A DNA stretch of 64,000 bases from Treponema sp. (GTDB lineage Bacteria > Spirochaetota > Spirochaetia > Treponematales > Treponemataceae), in NCBI GenBank assembly GCA_022640795.1, contig JALCCK010000003.1, positions 17,061 through 81,060 on the forward strand. The letters are read 5' to 3'. Both the position numbers and the translations under genes were made by a program. Positions 7,695 to 16,494 of this stretch are shown piece after piece (the stretch's first letter is position 1; each line of letters opens with the position of its first letter). The notes beneath the pieces were generated by a model that ran no database searches, was not told the origin of the DNA, and was given only the letters and a program-made list of their open reading frames with translations.

Positions 7695-9854
7695 CTAATT
7701 TTTTCCCAGTTTCGTTCCGAAGCGTATAGATCTGGAAGTTTTAAGGCTGCTGAACTGTATGATATAACACGAATTTTTATCATCAATTTCCGTAATTATT
7801 CCCTCTCCGAATAACGGATGAAAAACTTTAGTGCCCGGTTTTAAGAGTTCCTCCCTGGTCAGCAGCCTTTTCTCATCATACGAAATAACGCTCCGTGCCT
7901 GCTCTTCAAGAGATTTATCCAGCGGAATTTCATAATCGATATTCTCCTTTCCCGCATCAAAAATAAAACGCGAAGGATATTTGCTTATACCGTCATTCGC
8001 AATTCCTTCCGAATCAGTAAGGAACAGCAGCTTTTTCGCCCGTGTCATTGCTACATAAGCAATCCGGCGTTCTTCTTCCATATCTTCCGGTGTTATAGTC
8101 TTACGGGCAGGAAAAACCCCCTCATTTAAACCACATATAAAAATATACGGGAATTCCATTCCTTTCGCCGTATGTATAGTCATAAGCTTTACCCTGTCAC
8201 CGGACTGCTCACGATCAAGATCCGTATACAGCGAACTATGCTGCAAAAAATTCTCAAGCGTTGCATCCGCATCCTGCCCTTCTTTTTCTACGGCTCTCTT
8301 TAGTTCTGCAACATTATCAAGCCGATTCTGGTCCCCCTGCAGCCGCAAATACGATTCATAGCCTGACCGGTCAAGTATCATTTGAAATATCGTACCAAGC
8401 GGCACTGACGTATACCGGCTTCGTAAATACTCAATCGCTGCAATATACCGGGCAGCGCCTGTCCCTTCAAAAACAGCAGCCAGCGGCGAAGTTTGATTCT
8501 GAACGGTCTGCTTCAGCATTTCATAGAGCGATACAGAATTTTTTTCAGCTGCAATGCGCAGTGCTTCAAGTTTACGTTTACCTATTTTACGGGATGGAAC
8601 ATTGATAGTCCGAAGAAAGGCCATGTCATCACCTGCCGTTATCATTCTCAGATAACAGATGCAATCTTTTATTTCACGTCTGCTGTAAAATTCAGTACCG
8701 CTGTAAAACGTATAGGGAATTTTCTGCCGGATGAGGCATTCTTCAATAGAACGCGATAAAAAATGAGACCGGTAAAGAACGGCAGCAGAACCATATCCGA
8801 TTCCCGTATTATGGAGTCTTTCTATCTGCACACCTATCCACTGAGCTTCTTCCTTTTCATCCCGACAGTGCCGGTACAGCGGGCGGGGACCAGGAGAATT
8901 AACCGCCTGTAATTTTTTCGGGAAACGAACTTTGTTGTGACTGATAAGCGCATCTGCAGCCCGCAAAATTTCCGGAGTCGAACGGTAATTCAACGAGAGT
9001 ACAAACGTACGGGCACCCGGATACGCCTTATCAAAATCGAGAAATAATCGTACGTGAGAACCTCTCCATGAATAAATCGTCTGATCGCTGTCGCCGACTA
9101 TAAAAAGATTTCCATGCAAAGCACTAAGATGCCGGGCAATATCATACTGTTTTTTACTCACATCCTGAAACTCATCAACCATAACATATTCCATACGCTG
9201 CTGCCACTTTTTGCGTATAACGGGAAAATGATCAAGAATATAAAGTGTAAAATTTATGAGATCGTTAAAATCAAGGCCAAAACTTTTTTTCTGCTCATAG
9301 AGATATCTGATAAAAATGCGGTCGTCACGAGTGCCGGCTGTTTCAAACCTGCTTCGAAGCTGTTCGTTATCGAGCCGTGTGATATCCGCAATATATGTTT
9401 CAGTCTTCATTTTCTTTGATTCAAGAACATCATCAATCGTACGCTGCATAGTTGTATCTCGCAGCGTCAAATGCATATCAGCAAAAATACGCTCCAGAAT
9501 CTGTTTCTGATCCTCGCGGTCAAGTATGATGAAATTTTTTGGATAGTTCAGAACATGAATCTCTTCTTTCAAAAACTGTACACAAAAGGCATGAAACGTA
9601 CAGATATATCCTAAATCCATGTCTCCAAGCAGCTTTCTGACACGACGTTTCATAACATCCGCAGCACGATTTGTAAAGGTGACACATAAAATAGTACCGG
9701 GAGCGATTCCCAGTTCGGAAACAAGATAACAGTAGCGGGAAATAAGCGTACGAGTCTTTCCGGTACCGGCGCCGGCTGATACTCTGACAGCACCTTCCGT
9801 AGTTCGAACGGCCTGCTGTTGCTGCTTATTTAAAGAAGAGAATAACGATTCCAC
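7695..9854 (-). CDS. UvrD/PcrA/Rep-family superfamily 1 DNA helicase
   Basis: 719 aa, full length for the family. Motif I is SAGAGTGKTRT, motif II DEFQDV, motif III GDSDQTIYSWRGS, motif IV around LNYRST, motif V TIHTAKGMEFPYIF and motif VI VAMTRAKK. This is the 3'-5' translocating helicase used in nucleotide excision and mismatch repair and in clearing replication forks. The C-terminal tail (FHPLFGEGIITEI) matches the PcrA/UvrD RNA-polymerase-binding Tudor-like fold, which favours PcrA/UvrD over Rep. The start is GTG at 9854. It is divergent from the Nudix gene, and their -10 hexamers overlap. Confidence 0.93.
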   Translation of the reverse strand: MESLFSSLNKQQQQAVRTTEGAVRVSAGAGTGKTRTLISRYCYLVSELGIAPGTILCVTFTNRAADVMKRRVRKLLGDMDLGYICTFHAFCVQFLKEEIHVLNYPKNFIILDREDQKQILERIFADMHLTLRDTTMQRTIDDVLESKKMKTETYIADITRLDNEQLRSRFETAGTRDDRIFIRYLYEQKKSFGLDFNDLINFTLYILDHFPVIRKKWQQRMEYVMVDEFQDVSKKQYDIARHLSALHGNLFIVGDSDQTIYSWRGSHVRLFLDFDKAYPGARTFVLSLNYRSTPEILRAADALISHNKVRFPKKLQAVNSPGPRPLYRHCRDEKEEAQWIGVQIERLHNTGIGYGSAAVLYRSHFLSRSIEECLIRQKIPYTFYSGTEFYSRREIKDCICYLRMITAGDDMAFLRTINVPSRKIGKRKLEALRIAAEKNSVSLYEMLKQTVQNQTSPLAAVFEGTGAARYIAAIEYLRSRYTSVPLGTIFQMILDRSGYESYLRLQGDQNRLDNVAELKRAVEKEGQDADATLENFLQHSSLYTDLDREQSGDRVKLMTIHTAKGMEFPYIFICGLNEGVFPARKTITPEDMEEERRIAYVAMTRAKKLLFLTDSEGIANDGISKYPSRFIFDAGKENIDYEIPLDKSLEEQARSVISYDEKRLLTREELLKPGTKVFHPLFGEGIITEIDDKNSCYIIQFSSLKTSRSIRFGTKLGKN

Positions 9855-9944
9855 AAGCAGAGTGTATAGTAAAAGACAGTGTTTAGCAATGCTGCCTTTT
9901 TATCGATTATGGACAAACAGCAGAAGAAAGAATATGGTTGTCTC

Positions 9945-10379
9945 ATGAAAGAAATCGAAGTTTCAGCCGCTGTAATCACCAGAAAAAACAACAAAAACAC
10001 TATCGAAATATTCTGTGCAAAACGGCACCCTGATGAAAAAAATCCCCAGTCGGAAACCGCAGAAAAATGGGAATTTCCCGGCGGAAAACTTGAACCTGGA
10101 GAGGACGGAGCGACAGCCCTCGTCAGGGAAATAAAGGAAGAGCTCTCGGTACCAATCACGGTTGGAAAGCGTGTCATGACAACTGTTCACGAGTACCGGA
10201 CATTCAGGCTTGTCATGCAGGTTTATTTCTGTAGTATTACAGAAGGCTCTATCGTACTTACCGAGCATAGTGATTCCGCGTGGCTTACAGCTGCAGAATT
10301 GACAAAACCTGACTGGGCTCCGGCAGACAGACCGGTCGCACAAAAAATACAGACACTACTGGACGCTAAAAATTCTTAA
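9945..10379 (+). CDS. MutT-like Nudix hydrolase
   Basis: 144 aa from the chosen ATG at 9945 (MKEIEVSAAVI is the usual MutT N-terminus). In-frame starts upstream at 9879 (GTG) and 9909 would add 22 or 12 residues that look unlike the family. The Nudix box GKLEPGEDGATALVREIKEEL fits GX5EX7REUXEEXGU fully. The family removes oxidised nucleotides (8-oxo-dGTP) or other nucleoside diphosphate derivatives. The gene converges on the HD-GYP gene with two bases between stop codons. A second Nudix gene lies at 44005. Confidence 0.85.
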   Translation: MKEIEVSAAVITRKNNKNTIEIFCAKRHPDEKNPQSETAEKWEFPGGKLEPGEDGATALVREIKEELSVPITVGKRVMTTVHEYRTFRLVMQVYFCSITEGSIVLTEHSDSAWLTAAELTKPDWAPADRPVAQKIQTLLDAKNS

Positions 10380-10381
10380 GC

Positions 10382-11575
10382 CTATTCATCGTTGGAAAAT
10401 ACGGAATCAACATCTTCTACGATTGCCCCGTTTATTTTTCCATGCTTTGCCAGATCACGAAGAATGCTCAACGCTTTGACATGTGAAAGACTTCCCCTGT
10501 ACGGACGATCCTCGGTCAAAGCCTGATATTTATCCAGTACAGCCAGAATCTGTGACTCAAACGGCATCTCTTCTCCCGTAATACCGCAGGGATATCCTGT
10601 TCCGTCCAGATTTTCATGGTGCATCCATGCCCACGCGGAAATATCCGAAAATCCTTCTGTAAAAGAAGTCATAATCCGGGTAAGGTAGGTATGACGTTTC
10701 ATGATAAAATACTCGTCAGCAGTAAGCGGCCCCGGTTTTTCCAGTATTTTATTCGGAACTGCAAGTTTTCCGATATCATGCATGTCCGCTGCTATTTTGA
10801 ATTTATCAGTCTTTAACGAGTCAAAATTGTAGAACTCCGCCATTCGGACAGATTTTTCGGCCAGTTCACTCGTATGACGACAGGTAAAGGGTGATTTTCC
10901 GTCGATAATTTTAGCCAGCAATTCGGTAATGGTCAGAATACGTTTTGTATCATACGGGATAAGAATGGCGGGAGCGGAAAGAATAATTTCCTGCCGGACA
11001 TTTTCTGTTTCAAGTCCGAACCAGAACGCAGGTTTTTTCTGTGCTTTCTCAAATGCATCCAGTATCTTTTCGGAAAAAAGTATATTTCTGTTTTTCTCAG
11101 CGTTTTGAATAACAGCAGTCTTGCTTTCCGTATTCCGGTATATAACCTCCGAGACATCGGCTAAATGAATAATTTGTGAAAATAAAGGGATTGCATCACC
11201 TTTTATACCGAATGGTCCGCTACCGTCAAATTCTTCATGATGATAGAGAATAATATTGTTCCACTTTTTAAAAAATGTAAGTCCCTCAAGATTTTTTTCA
11301 CCGACAATACAATGGCCGCGTAATCCCGTCATATCGGTGTTTTCTATATACGAACTTCCGAACGTCGGAAAACGAGATTTTCCGTTATCATGAAAAATAG
11401 CGTACACATGAAGGTCGCTGAGTTCAAAATCGTCGAGGCCGAGCTCTCGTCCGATTTTGATGGAAATAAGCGCTATTCTCCTGTTATGGTTCGTAACGAC
11501 TTTAAGTGTGTCCATTTCAAGAAAATCGAGAGCCATCGCACTTGCATCAAGGAAAGTCGTCCTATTGATCTGCAT
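10382..11575 (-). CDS. Tandem HD / HD-GYP domain c-di-GMP phosphodiesterase
   Basis: 397 aa with two HD-type domains. The first (about residues 30-140) holds IFHDNGKSRFP and YHHEEFDGSGPFG; the second (about 225-385) is a full HD-GYP domain with DMHDIGKLAVP, RHTYLTRIM and HHENLDGTGYP. The HD-GYP family hydrolyses c-di-GMP, which in treponemes is linked to motility and attachment. No membrane segment or receiver domain is seen. GGAG lies eight bases before the ATG. The 5' leader is unusual: a strong promoter at 11751-11779 would start the RNA directly at a perfect 16-bp hairpin. Confidence 0.9.
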   Translation of the reverse strand: MQINRTTFLDASAMALDFLEMDTLKVVTNHNRRIALISIKIGRELGLDDFELSDLHVYAIFHDNGKSRFPTFGSSYIENTDMTGLRGHCIVGEKNLEGLTFFKKWNNIILYHHEEFDGSGPFGIKGDAIPLFSQIIHLADVSEVIYRNTESKTAVIQNAEKNRNILFSEKILDAFEKAQKKPAFWFGLETENVRQEIILSAPAILIPYDTKRILTITELLAKIIDGKSPFTCRHTSELAEKSVRMAEFYNFDSLKTDKFKIAADMHDIGKLAVPNKILEKPGPLTADEYFIMKRHTYLTRIMTSFTEGFSDISAWAWMHHENLDGTGYPCGITGEEMPFESQILAVLDKYQALTEDRPYRGSLSHVKALSILRDLAKHGKINGAIVEDVDSVFSNDE

Positions 11576-11658
11576 TCAATATACTCCGAGTAAAGTTGTG
11601 AATTTCTTAAAAACTTTTAGAGGTTTTGATTTTTACATTTCTATTCTAACATATCGAG

Positions 11659-11744
11659 GCACTTTTAAAAGTCAGACGAATTTTGAAAGTGCAACATTTC
11701 TGTAAAGTCGATTACAAAAGTTAACAGACTTTTGTAATCGACTC
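11659..11744 (-). promoter_or_regulatory. Structured 5' leader of HD-GYP gene: two hairpins
   Basis: On the minus strand the predicted RNA begins near 11744. The first 38 bases (11743-11706) form a perfect hairpin: AGTCGATTACAAAAGT, loop CTGTTA, ACTTTTGTAATCGACT. A second hairpin (11692-11659) has 12-base arms GCACTTTCAAAA and TTTTAAAAGTGC with one G-U pair. No T run follows either, so these are not terminators on this strand. They suit a 5'-end stabiliser or a ligand- or protein-responsive leader. No known riboswitch motif was recognised. Confidence 0.6.
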
Positions 11745-11750
11745 ATCTAT

Positions 11751-11779
11751 ACTATATATAAATTATATAAATCTGTCAA
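11751..11779 (-). promoter_or_regulatory. Sigma-70 promoter reading toward HD-GYP gene
   Basis: On the minus strand TTGACA (11779-11774), a 17-base spacer and TATAGT (11756-11751) form a near-consensus promoter. The expected start point, seven bases on, is 11744, one base before the hairpin. Confidence 0.7.
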
Positions 11780-11817
11780 AAAAATCAACAATTTTTTTCT
11801 ACAGGAGGAAAATTACA

Positions 11818-11860
11818 AAATTCAGTCCTGTTTCTGCTGTCAGAAAACAGGACTGAATTT
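11818..11860 (-). terminator. Terminator of flavodoxin-arsC operon
   Basis: Perfect 16-base arms AAATTCAGTCCTGTTT (minus strand 11860-11845) and AAACAGGACTGAATTT (11833-11818), followed by TTGTAATTTT. The hairpin overlaps the last two bases of the arsC stop codon. Confidence 0.7.
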
Positions 11861-12269
11861 AACGGGTCTGCAGTATCTTTTCTGCAAGCTCTCTCATTTT
11901 TTTCTCTATTATGTCCAGCGTTGCAGCAAAAGCAGCCATCCCCTTTCCGGTCGGATCGTCAAGCCCCCAGTCTTCTTTCCATTGGGCTTTTACAGCAGGA
12001 CAGGATACTCCGCACCCCATGGTGACAAGGATATCAGGCGACGGAATATCGGTGATACGTTTATTGAATTGTCCGTTTTTTTCCATATCCACACCGTACC
12101 GCTCCCGGATGAGCTGTACAGCATCCGGGTTTATACGATTCCTGATTTCCGTCCCGGCGGAACAACTGTCGAACACGTCCGAATATTGTAACTTTGCAAG
12201 TGCTTCAGCCATCTGGCTTCTGCACGAATTATGGGTGCAAACGAATGCAACGAGCGGTTTTTTTTTCAT
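11859..12269 (-). CDS. arsC: Low-molecular-weight phosphatase-fold arsenate reductase (ArsC type)
   Basis: 136 aa from the ATG at 12269, whose ATGA overlaps the stop of the flavodoxin gene; a GTG at 12287 would add six residues. The P-loop VCTHNSCRSQMAEA holds the CX5R active site, and the later Cys pair sits in VTMGCGVSCPAV, as in thioredoxin-coupled ArsC enzymes that reduce arsenate to arsenite. The DDP motif (GLDDPTGK) supplies the general-acid Asp. No arsenite pump or ArsR is present nearby. A decayed relative lies at 21295-21473. Confidence 0.85.
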   Translation of the reverse strand: MKKKPLVAFVCTHNSCRSQMAEALAKLQYSDVFDSCSAGTEIRNRINPDAVQLIRERYGVDMEKNGQFNKRITDIPSPDILVTMGCGVSCPAVKAQWKEDWGLDDPTGKGMAAFAATLDIIEKKMRELAEKILQTR

Positions 12270-12739
12270 TTCAGGGTAGAACTCCACGATTTTGCTGCTG
12301 CAACAGCCTTATCGATATTTTGAGACGCTTTTGCTAAATGAAGAGAACCGATAACGGTCCCTTTCGAAAGAGCTTTTTCCATGTGCTCTGCAATATGCCC
12401 CGGACCACCCAAGTCCGTATAAAAAAAGGCTGTCTTTTTTCCGCTGAATCTGAAAGTATGAAACAAAGTTCTGATGGCAGGAACATAACTGCCTGCCCAG
12501 ACAGGAGTTCCAATAACCAGCAGATCGTAACTCTCCGGTTTATATTTCAAAGGTTCTATTCTGGGTAGTCTCTTCATAAGCACCTGAGAACCGCCCCAAA
12601 CGAATTTTCCGAGACCGTTTTTTTTCGGCTCATTGACGACTGACAGTCTCTCACAATCTGCCCCGAGCTGTTCTGCGATTGCCTTTGCGATAGTTGCCGT
12701 CGTACCTTCATAGGAATAATACAAAACCAGCGTTTTCAT
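12266..12739 (-). CDS. Flavodoxin-like FMN protein
   Basis: 157 aa, one flavodoxin fold. The phosphate-binding loop is YYSYEGTTATIAKAI, and GTPVWAGSYVPAIRTLF and FYTDLGGPGH form the isoalloxazine-contacting loops typical of the flavodoxin-like family found beside NAD(P)H oxidoreductases. It overlaps arsC by four bases, so the two are coupled. A reductant role for ArsC or a stress role is possible but is inference. A ribosome site (AGGAGCAGAG region) precedes the ATG. Confidence 0.85.
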   Translation of the reverse strand: MKTLVLYYSYEGTTATIAKAIAEQLGADCERLSVVNEPKKNGLGKFVWGGSQVLMKRLPRIEPLKYKPESYDLLVIGTPVWAGSYVPAIRTLFHTFRFSGKKTAFFYTDLGGPGHIAEHMEKALSKGTVIGSLHLAKASQNIDKAVAAAKSWSSTLK

Positions 12740-12824
12740 CTCTGCTCCTCATCAAATCAAACAGTGCTTTCCGATACCAGTTTACACAGATAAGACAAAA
12801 ACAACAATCGGACAGATACGATTT

Positions 12825-14078
12825 TCAACAGTTTTCTACTACCCTTCCACCCCATGCTGCAGAATTCATCCGTTCGTGTTTTATCGTTTTATAAAAATCG
12901 GCTTCCGGAGAACACTGCTGTTCGATAGAACAGGCCGTCGTATGGAGTCTGCGAAGGCATTCCGACTTATCCTTATAGCCGAGTTTTGACTGTTCAATAC
13001 TTTCATGAAGTATTCTAATAGATTCATCATAAATTCTGCAGGGAACGGGAAATGGATGACCATCTTTTCCGCCGTGAGCAAACGAAAACCGTGCAGGATC
13101 GGTAAAACGGGACGGAGTCCCGTACAAAACTTCACTTACTAGCGTCAGCGACTGCAGTGTCCGTTCTCCGAGACCTTTTGTCAGCAGAAGCTCTTCAAAA
13201 TCGGCAGGACCTCTCTCATACGCAGTTGCAAGAACGGCTCCAAGCCGCTTTAGATCGACATTTTCAGGTCTTACTTCATGACGGGAAGGAAGCGAAAAAC
13301 TACGGGATTCCACAATACGGCGGTATTCAGACAGAATTCGGGCAGGAGTCTCCTGAGAAATTTCAAAGACAGATTCTCGCGTACGTCTGGCGGTGGAATC
13401 CGTTAAATTTAAAATAGCCCCCGAATTTTCACCTGTTATTCCGGTGTGCGGTTCATCGATAAAAGAACGAAGACCCGAAGAACACCAATGATAGCGGCGG
13501 GCAGTTCTTGTCGTCGTATTCATTCCCTGCTGAACCACTGCCCAGTCTCCCTCGTCCGTAAGTATGAAATTATGCTGATAAAGCTGAAAACCGTCCTGCA
13601 CGGCTGCACTGTCGACTTTAGCAGCAAGTCTGCTTGATCTGACCAGCGAATCACCGTCCATACCGGTCGCTCCGGCCAGGAATAGAAGCTCCTGCGGCGT
13701 TTTTCGTGAATACCTGCCCCTGCCGCCGCAGACGGCAATACCAAGTTCGTGCGCCAAAGGATTCAGACCTCTTTTCAGAGCATACATGACACTTGTCGTT
13801 ATTCCTGACGAATGCCAGTCCATTCCCAGTACGGCTCCGAACGATTGAAACCAAAGAGGATCACTGAGCCGTACGAGGACTTCTTTTTTTCCGAAATTAA
13901 TAACAAGCGCCTGAATTATCAATGTTCCGAGTCGCATCATTCTATCAGCCAGCCATGCCGGTACGGTTCCGGTATGGAGCGGAAGATCGGCGTATCCTGT
14001 TTTTCTGCCCATAGGTATACTATACAGACAAACAGGTAATAAAATCAACACGAAAACAAACGCTGTTTTCCCTTTCAC
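12825..14078 (-). CDS. DUF763 protein with a signal-peptide-like N-terminal extension
   Basis: 417 aa from a GTG with AGGAAA seven bases upstream. Residues 23 onward open with TGYADLPLHTGTVPAWLADR, the hallmark of DUF763 proteins, and include WAVVQQGMN in the middle. Before it lie 22 residues (MKGKTAFVFVLILLPVCLYS) that look like a signal peptide or membrane anchor. The alternative ATG at 14012 gives the standard DUF763 N-terminus but has no ribosome binding site. The family's function is unknown. The next minus-strand gene is the flavodoxin, 85 bases away. Confidence 0.8.
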   Translation of the reverse strand: MKGKTAFVFVLILLPVCLYSIPMGRKTGYADLPLHTGTVPAWLADRMMRLGTLIIQALVINFGKKEVLVRLSDPLWFQSFGAVLGMDWHSSGITTSVMYALKRGLNPLAHELGIAVCGGRGRYSRKTPQELLFLAGATGMDGDSLVRSSRLAAKVDSAAVQDGFQLYQHNFILTDEGDWAVVQQGMNTTTRTARRYHWCSSGLRSFIDEPHTGITGENSGAILNLTDSTARRTRESVFEISQETPARILSEYRRIVESRSFSLPSRHEVRPENVDLKRLGAVLATAYERGPADFEELLLTKGLGERTLQSLTLVSEVLYGTPSRFTDPARFSFAHGGKDGHPFPVPCRIYDESIRILHESIEQSKLGYKDKSECLRRLHTTACSIEQQCSPEADFYKTIKHERMNSAAWGGRVVENC

Positions 14079-14208
14079 AGCAGTTTCCTGTACGAATTTA
14101 CCGGTACAAATAAAAGGTAAAGTTTTTCTTTACAAATCCATATCCGCACTATAAAATAGTATCAAAATAACAAGAATTTAACAATCTGCAGCTTTTCAGG
14201 AGATTTCA

Positions 14209-16332
14209 GTGACTGAAAATAAAAAAACTTCGAAAAAAATAACCGGTAAAAAAACGAAAAAAAATCTTGTCGTAACATCTGTTATGACTACAGGATCGCT
14301 TATTTTAGTGATGTTTACCGTTCTGCTTTTATTTATTGTACATAAAGTGAATTCAAAAATGGAAATCGTTTACCAGAATGCAAACCAGAATCTCGTGAAA
14401 TCAGAGGCTTCAGCAGTATCGCACTGGGCACGGGAATATATAAATAAAACGGGAGTTTACACTTCTGCCGATGTTGTCCGGACAGCCGATGAGAATCAAA
14501 TCGTTTCATGGCTCACTGCTCATAAATCACGGCGTCCGGAGGGATTTGAGGAAGTCTTTTTTTGCGGGAAAGACGGTATTGCCCACTTTGATGACGGCTC
14601 CGTACAAAACATACAAACAGATGACGCGTATACAGCAATCTTAAAAAAAAGTTCGAACGTATATGTCAGTGATCCGCTTCAATCAAAACAGACCGGTCAC
14701 CGTATCTTCCGGGTAGCAAAAGCAGTATATGATAACTATGGTATGTGCTTTGGCTTCTTCGGCGCCGGTGTCAATCTTACCCAGATAGAAGAAAATATTG
14801 CATCAATACGGATCGGCAGCGACGGGTTTGCCTTTATGCTTGCAAGCGATGGAACCGTTATGGGACACGCAGTAAAAGAAAAAATCGGAAATGTCAATTT
14901 TGTATCAGGGACTGAAAAAGAAGAAATGACAATGCATTCGGTCGGACAGGCGATGGTAAGGGGACAAAGCGGAACCGCATATGCCGAAGGTAATGTTGAG
15001 AAACAGCTGATAACCTATACCACGGTTACCGGAACTCCATGGTCAATTGCACTTGACGTACCGGTAACACAGGTACGTGAGACGGCCGATGAACTGGCAT
15101 TATATATAGTTCTCATTGCGCTGGTAATCGCGATTGTCCTGCTGACGGTTTCCGGATTATTTTTCTATCACTCGCTAAAACCGCTCCATACGGTTGTAAA
15201 AACAGTTCACGGCATTTCACAAGGCAACGCAGATCTTTCGCTCCGTATAAAAGTATCGACAAACAATGAAATAGGAGCCGTCATAAACGGATTCAATAGT
15301 TTTGTCGAAAAACTTCAAATGATTGTAAACGATATAAAGAATTCGAAGAATACATTGATAGCAGTAGAGGGGAATCTGCATGAAAGTACCCAGGAAACGA
15401 CCAGTTCCATCTCCAGAATTTTTACGACTATACGGGCAGTAACAAATCACATCTCAACTCAGGCAGAGAGTGTAGAGCAAACATCCAGCGCGGTTACCGA
15501 AGTTGCCCGCAATATTACTTCGCTTGAAAAAATGATCGAAAACCAGTCTGCAGGTGTAAATCAGGCATCTGCCGCAGTAGAACAGATGATTGGTAATATC
15601 AGCTCGGTAAACCAGTCTGTTGAGAAAATGGCAGAATCATTTGGTCTTTTACAAAAAGACGCAATGAGCGGTTCTGAAAAACAACAGGATGTAAACGATA
15701 AGGTAACCCAAATAAACAACCAGTCGGAAATGCTGCAGGAAGCAAATTCCGCTATTGCGGCAATCGCAGAACAGACAAGTCTGCTTGCCATGAATGCAGC
15801 TATAGAAGCAGCTCATGCGGGCGCTGCTGGAAAAGGATTCAGTGTCGTAGCAGATGAAATCAGAAAACTATCGGAAACATCGTCGGCTCAATCCCGAACA
15901 ATTGGCGAGCAACTTAAAAAAATTCAGGAATCGATAAAAAGTGTTGTTGTTGCTTCTGCTGATTCGAACAGTTCTTTTAACTCCGTTTCTGTCCGGATAA
16001 CAGAAACGGATGGACTCGTACAGCAGATAAAGGGAGCCATGCAGGAACAGGAAGAAGGGAGCCGGCAGATCCGGAGTGCACTGACCGTTATGAACGACAG
16101 TACCGCAGAAGTCAGAACTGCATCAAAAGAAATGTCAGAAGGCAATAAAGCTATCCTCACGGGTATTGAACAGCTTCAGAATGCTACCAACGCCATAAAA
16201 GACAGCATGCAGGAAATGACGGACGGTGTACAGCAGATAAACAAAACGGGAACGGTTCTGTCCGGGCTGTCTGAAAAAATGAACAGCTCGATTGCATTGA
16301 TTGGTAATCAGATCGACCGGTTCAAATCGTAA
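14209..16332 (+). CDS. Methyl-accepting chemotaxis protein (Cache sensor)
   Basis: 707 aa, GTG start with AGGAG. A first membrane helix (about 25-46), a ~250-residue periplasmic double-Cache-like sensor ([30 protein letters not shown]), a second helix (about 296-320), HAMP, and a long cytoplasmic coiled-coil with the conserved hairpin tip [18 protein letters not shown] followed by [15 protein letters not shown]. It signals to CheA/CheW. The ligand is unknown; Cache sensors often bind amino or carboxylic acids. TTTACA-N17-TAAAAT at 14129-14157 may be its promoter. It lies directly before the sugar transporter operon but ends before that operon's promoter. Confidence 0.93.
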   Translation: MTENKKTSKKITGKKTKKNLVVTSVMTTGSLILVMFTVLLLFIVHKVNSKMEIVYQNANQNLVKSEASAVSHWAREYINKTGVYTSADVVRTADENQIVSWLTAHKSRRPEGFEEVFFCGKDGIAHFDDGSVQNIQTDDAYTAILKKSSNVYVSDPLQSKQTGHRIFRVAKAVYDNYGMCFGFFGAGVNLTQIEENIASIRIGSDGFAFMLASDGTVMGHAVKEKIGNVNFVSGTEKEEMTMHSVGQAMVRGQSGTAYAEGNVEKQLITYTTVTGTPWSIALDVPVTQVRETADELALYIVLIALVIAIVLLTVSGLFFYHSLKPLHTVVKTVHGISQGNADLSLRIKVSTNNEIGAVINGFNSFVEKLQMIVNDIKNSKNTLIAVEGNLHESTQETTSSISRIFTTIRAVTNHISTQAESVEQTSSAVTEVARNITSLEKMIENQSAGVNQASAAVEQMIGNISSVNQSVEKMAESFGLLQKDAMSGSEKQQDVNDKVTQINNQSEMLQEANSAIAAIAEQTSLLAMNAAIEAAHAGAAGKGFSVVADEIRKLSETSSAQSRTIGEQLKKIQESIKSVVVASADSNSSFNSVSVRITETDGLVQQIKGAMQEQEEGSRQIRSALTVMNDSTAEVRTASKEMSEGNKAILTGIEQLQNATNAIKDSMQEMTDGVQQINKTGTVLSGLSEKMNSSIALIGNQIDRFKS

Positions 16333-16368
16333 CCGGGTATGTGTTCAGCCGGTTTATAAAAAAAAAAC

Positions 16369-16397
16369 TTGACAATATGAGAGTTGGGGTGTATAAA
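16369..16397 (+). promoter_or_regulatory. Strong sigma-70 promoter of sugar ABC operon
   Basis: Consensus TTGACA (16369-16374), a 17-base spacer and TATAAA (16392-16397). The predicted start point, near 16404, falls inside the first palindromic operator. Confidence 0.85.
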
Positions 16398-16402
16398 TGA
16401 AA

Positions 16403-16439
16403 GCGTTAACGTTAACACTCAGTGCGTTAACGTTAACAC
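16403..16439 (+). promoter_or_regulatory. Two tandem LacI-type palindromic operators
   Basis: The 16-base unit GCGTTAACGTTAACAC occurs at 16403-16418 and again at 16424-16439. Each contains the perfect 12-base palindrome GTTAACGTTAAC (16405-16416 and 16426-16437) with a central CG, the shape of LacI/GalR-family operators. Their centres are 21 bases apart, two helical turns, so two dimers would bind the same face. The first covers the expected transcription start, which predicts repression. No LacI-type gene is in the window. Confidence 0.8.
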
Positions 16440-16494
16440 GAAGCAATGTAGTAATGTTTACAGTTTAGGATACTGTAAAATCCAGGAGGAAAAC

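Noticed and set aside
11802..11816. ACAGGAGGAAAATT, a strong ribosome-binding-like sequence on the plus strand
   Set aside because: No start codon follows within range and no plus-strand frame opens there; probably chance in an A/G-rich stretch.
14118..14145. TAAAG box before the chemoreceptor as a sigma-28 (flagellar) promoter
   Set aside because: No GCCGATAA-like -10 at the right distance; a TTTACA-N17-TAAAAT promoter fits better.
16384..16494. N-terminal extension of the sugar-binding protein from TTG at 16384
   Set aside because: The extension is the translation of the -10 region and the two operators, has no ribosome binding site and would precede the start of transcription; AGGAGG-ATG at 16495 opens a normal signal peptide.
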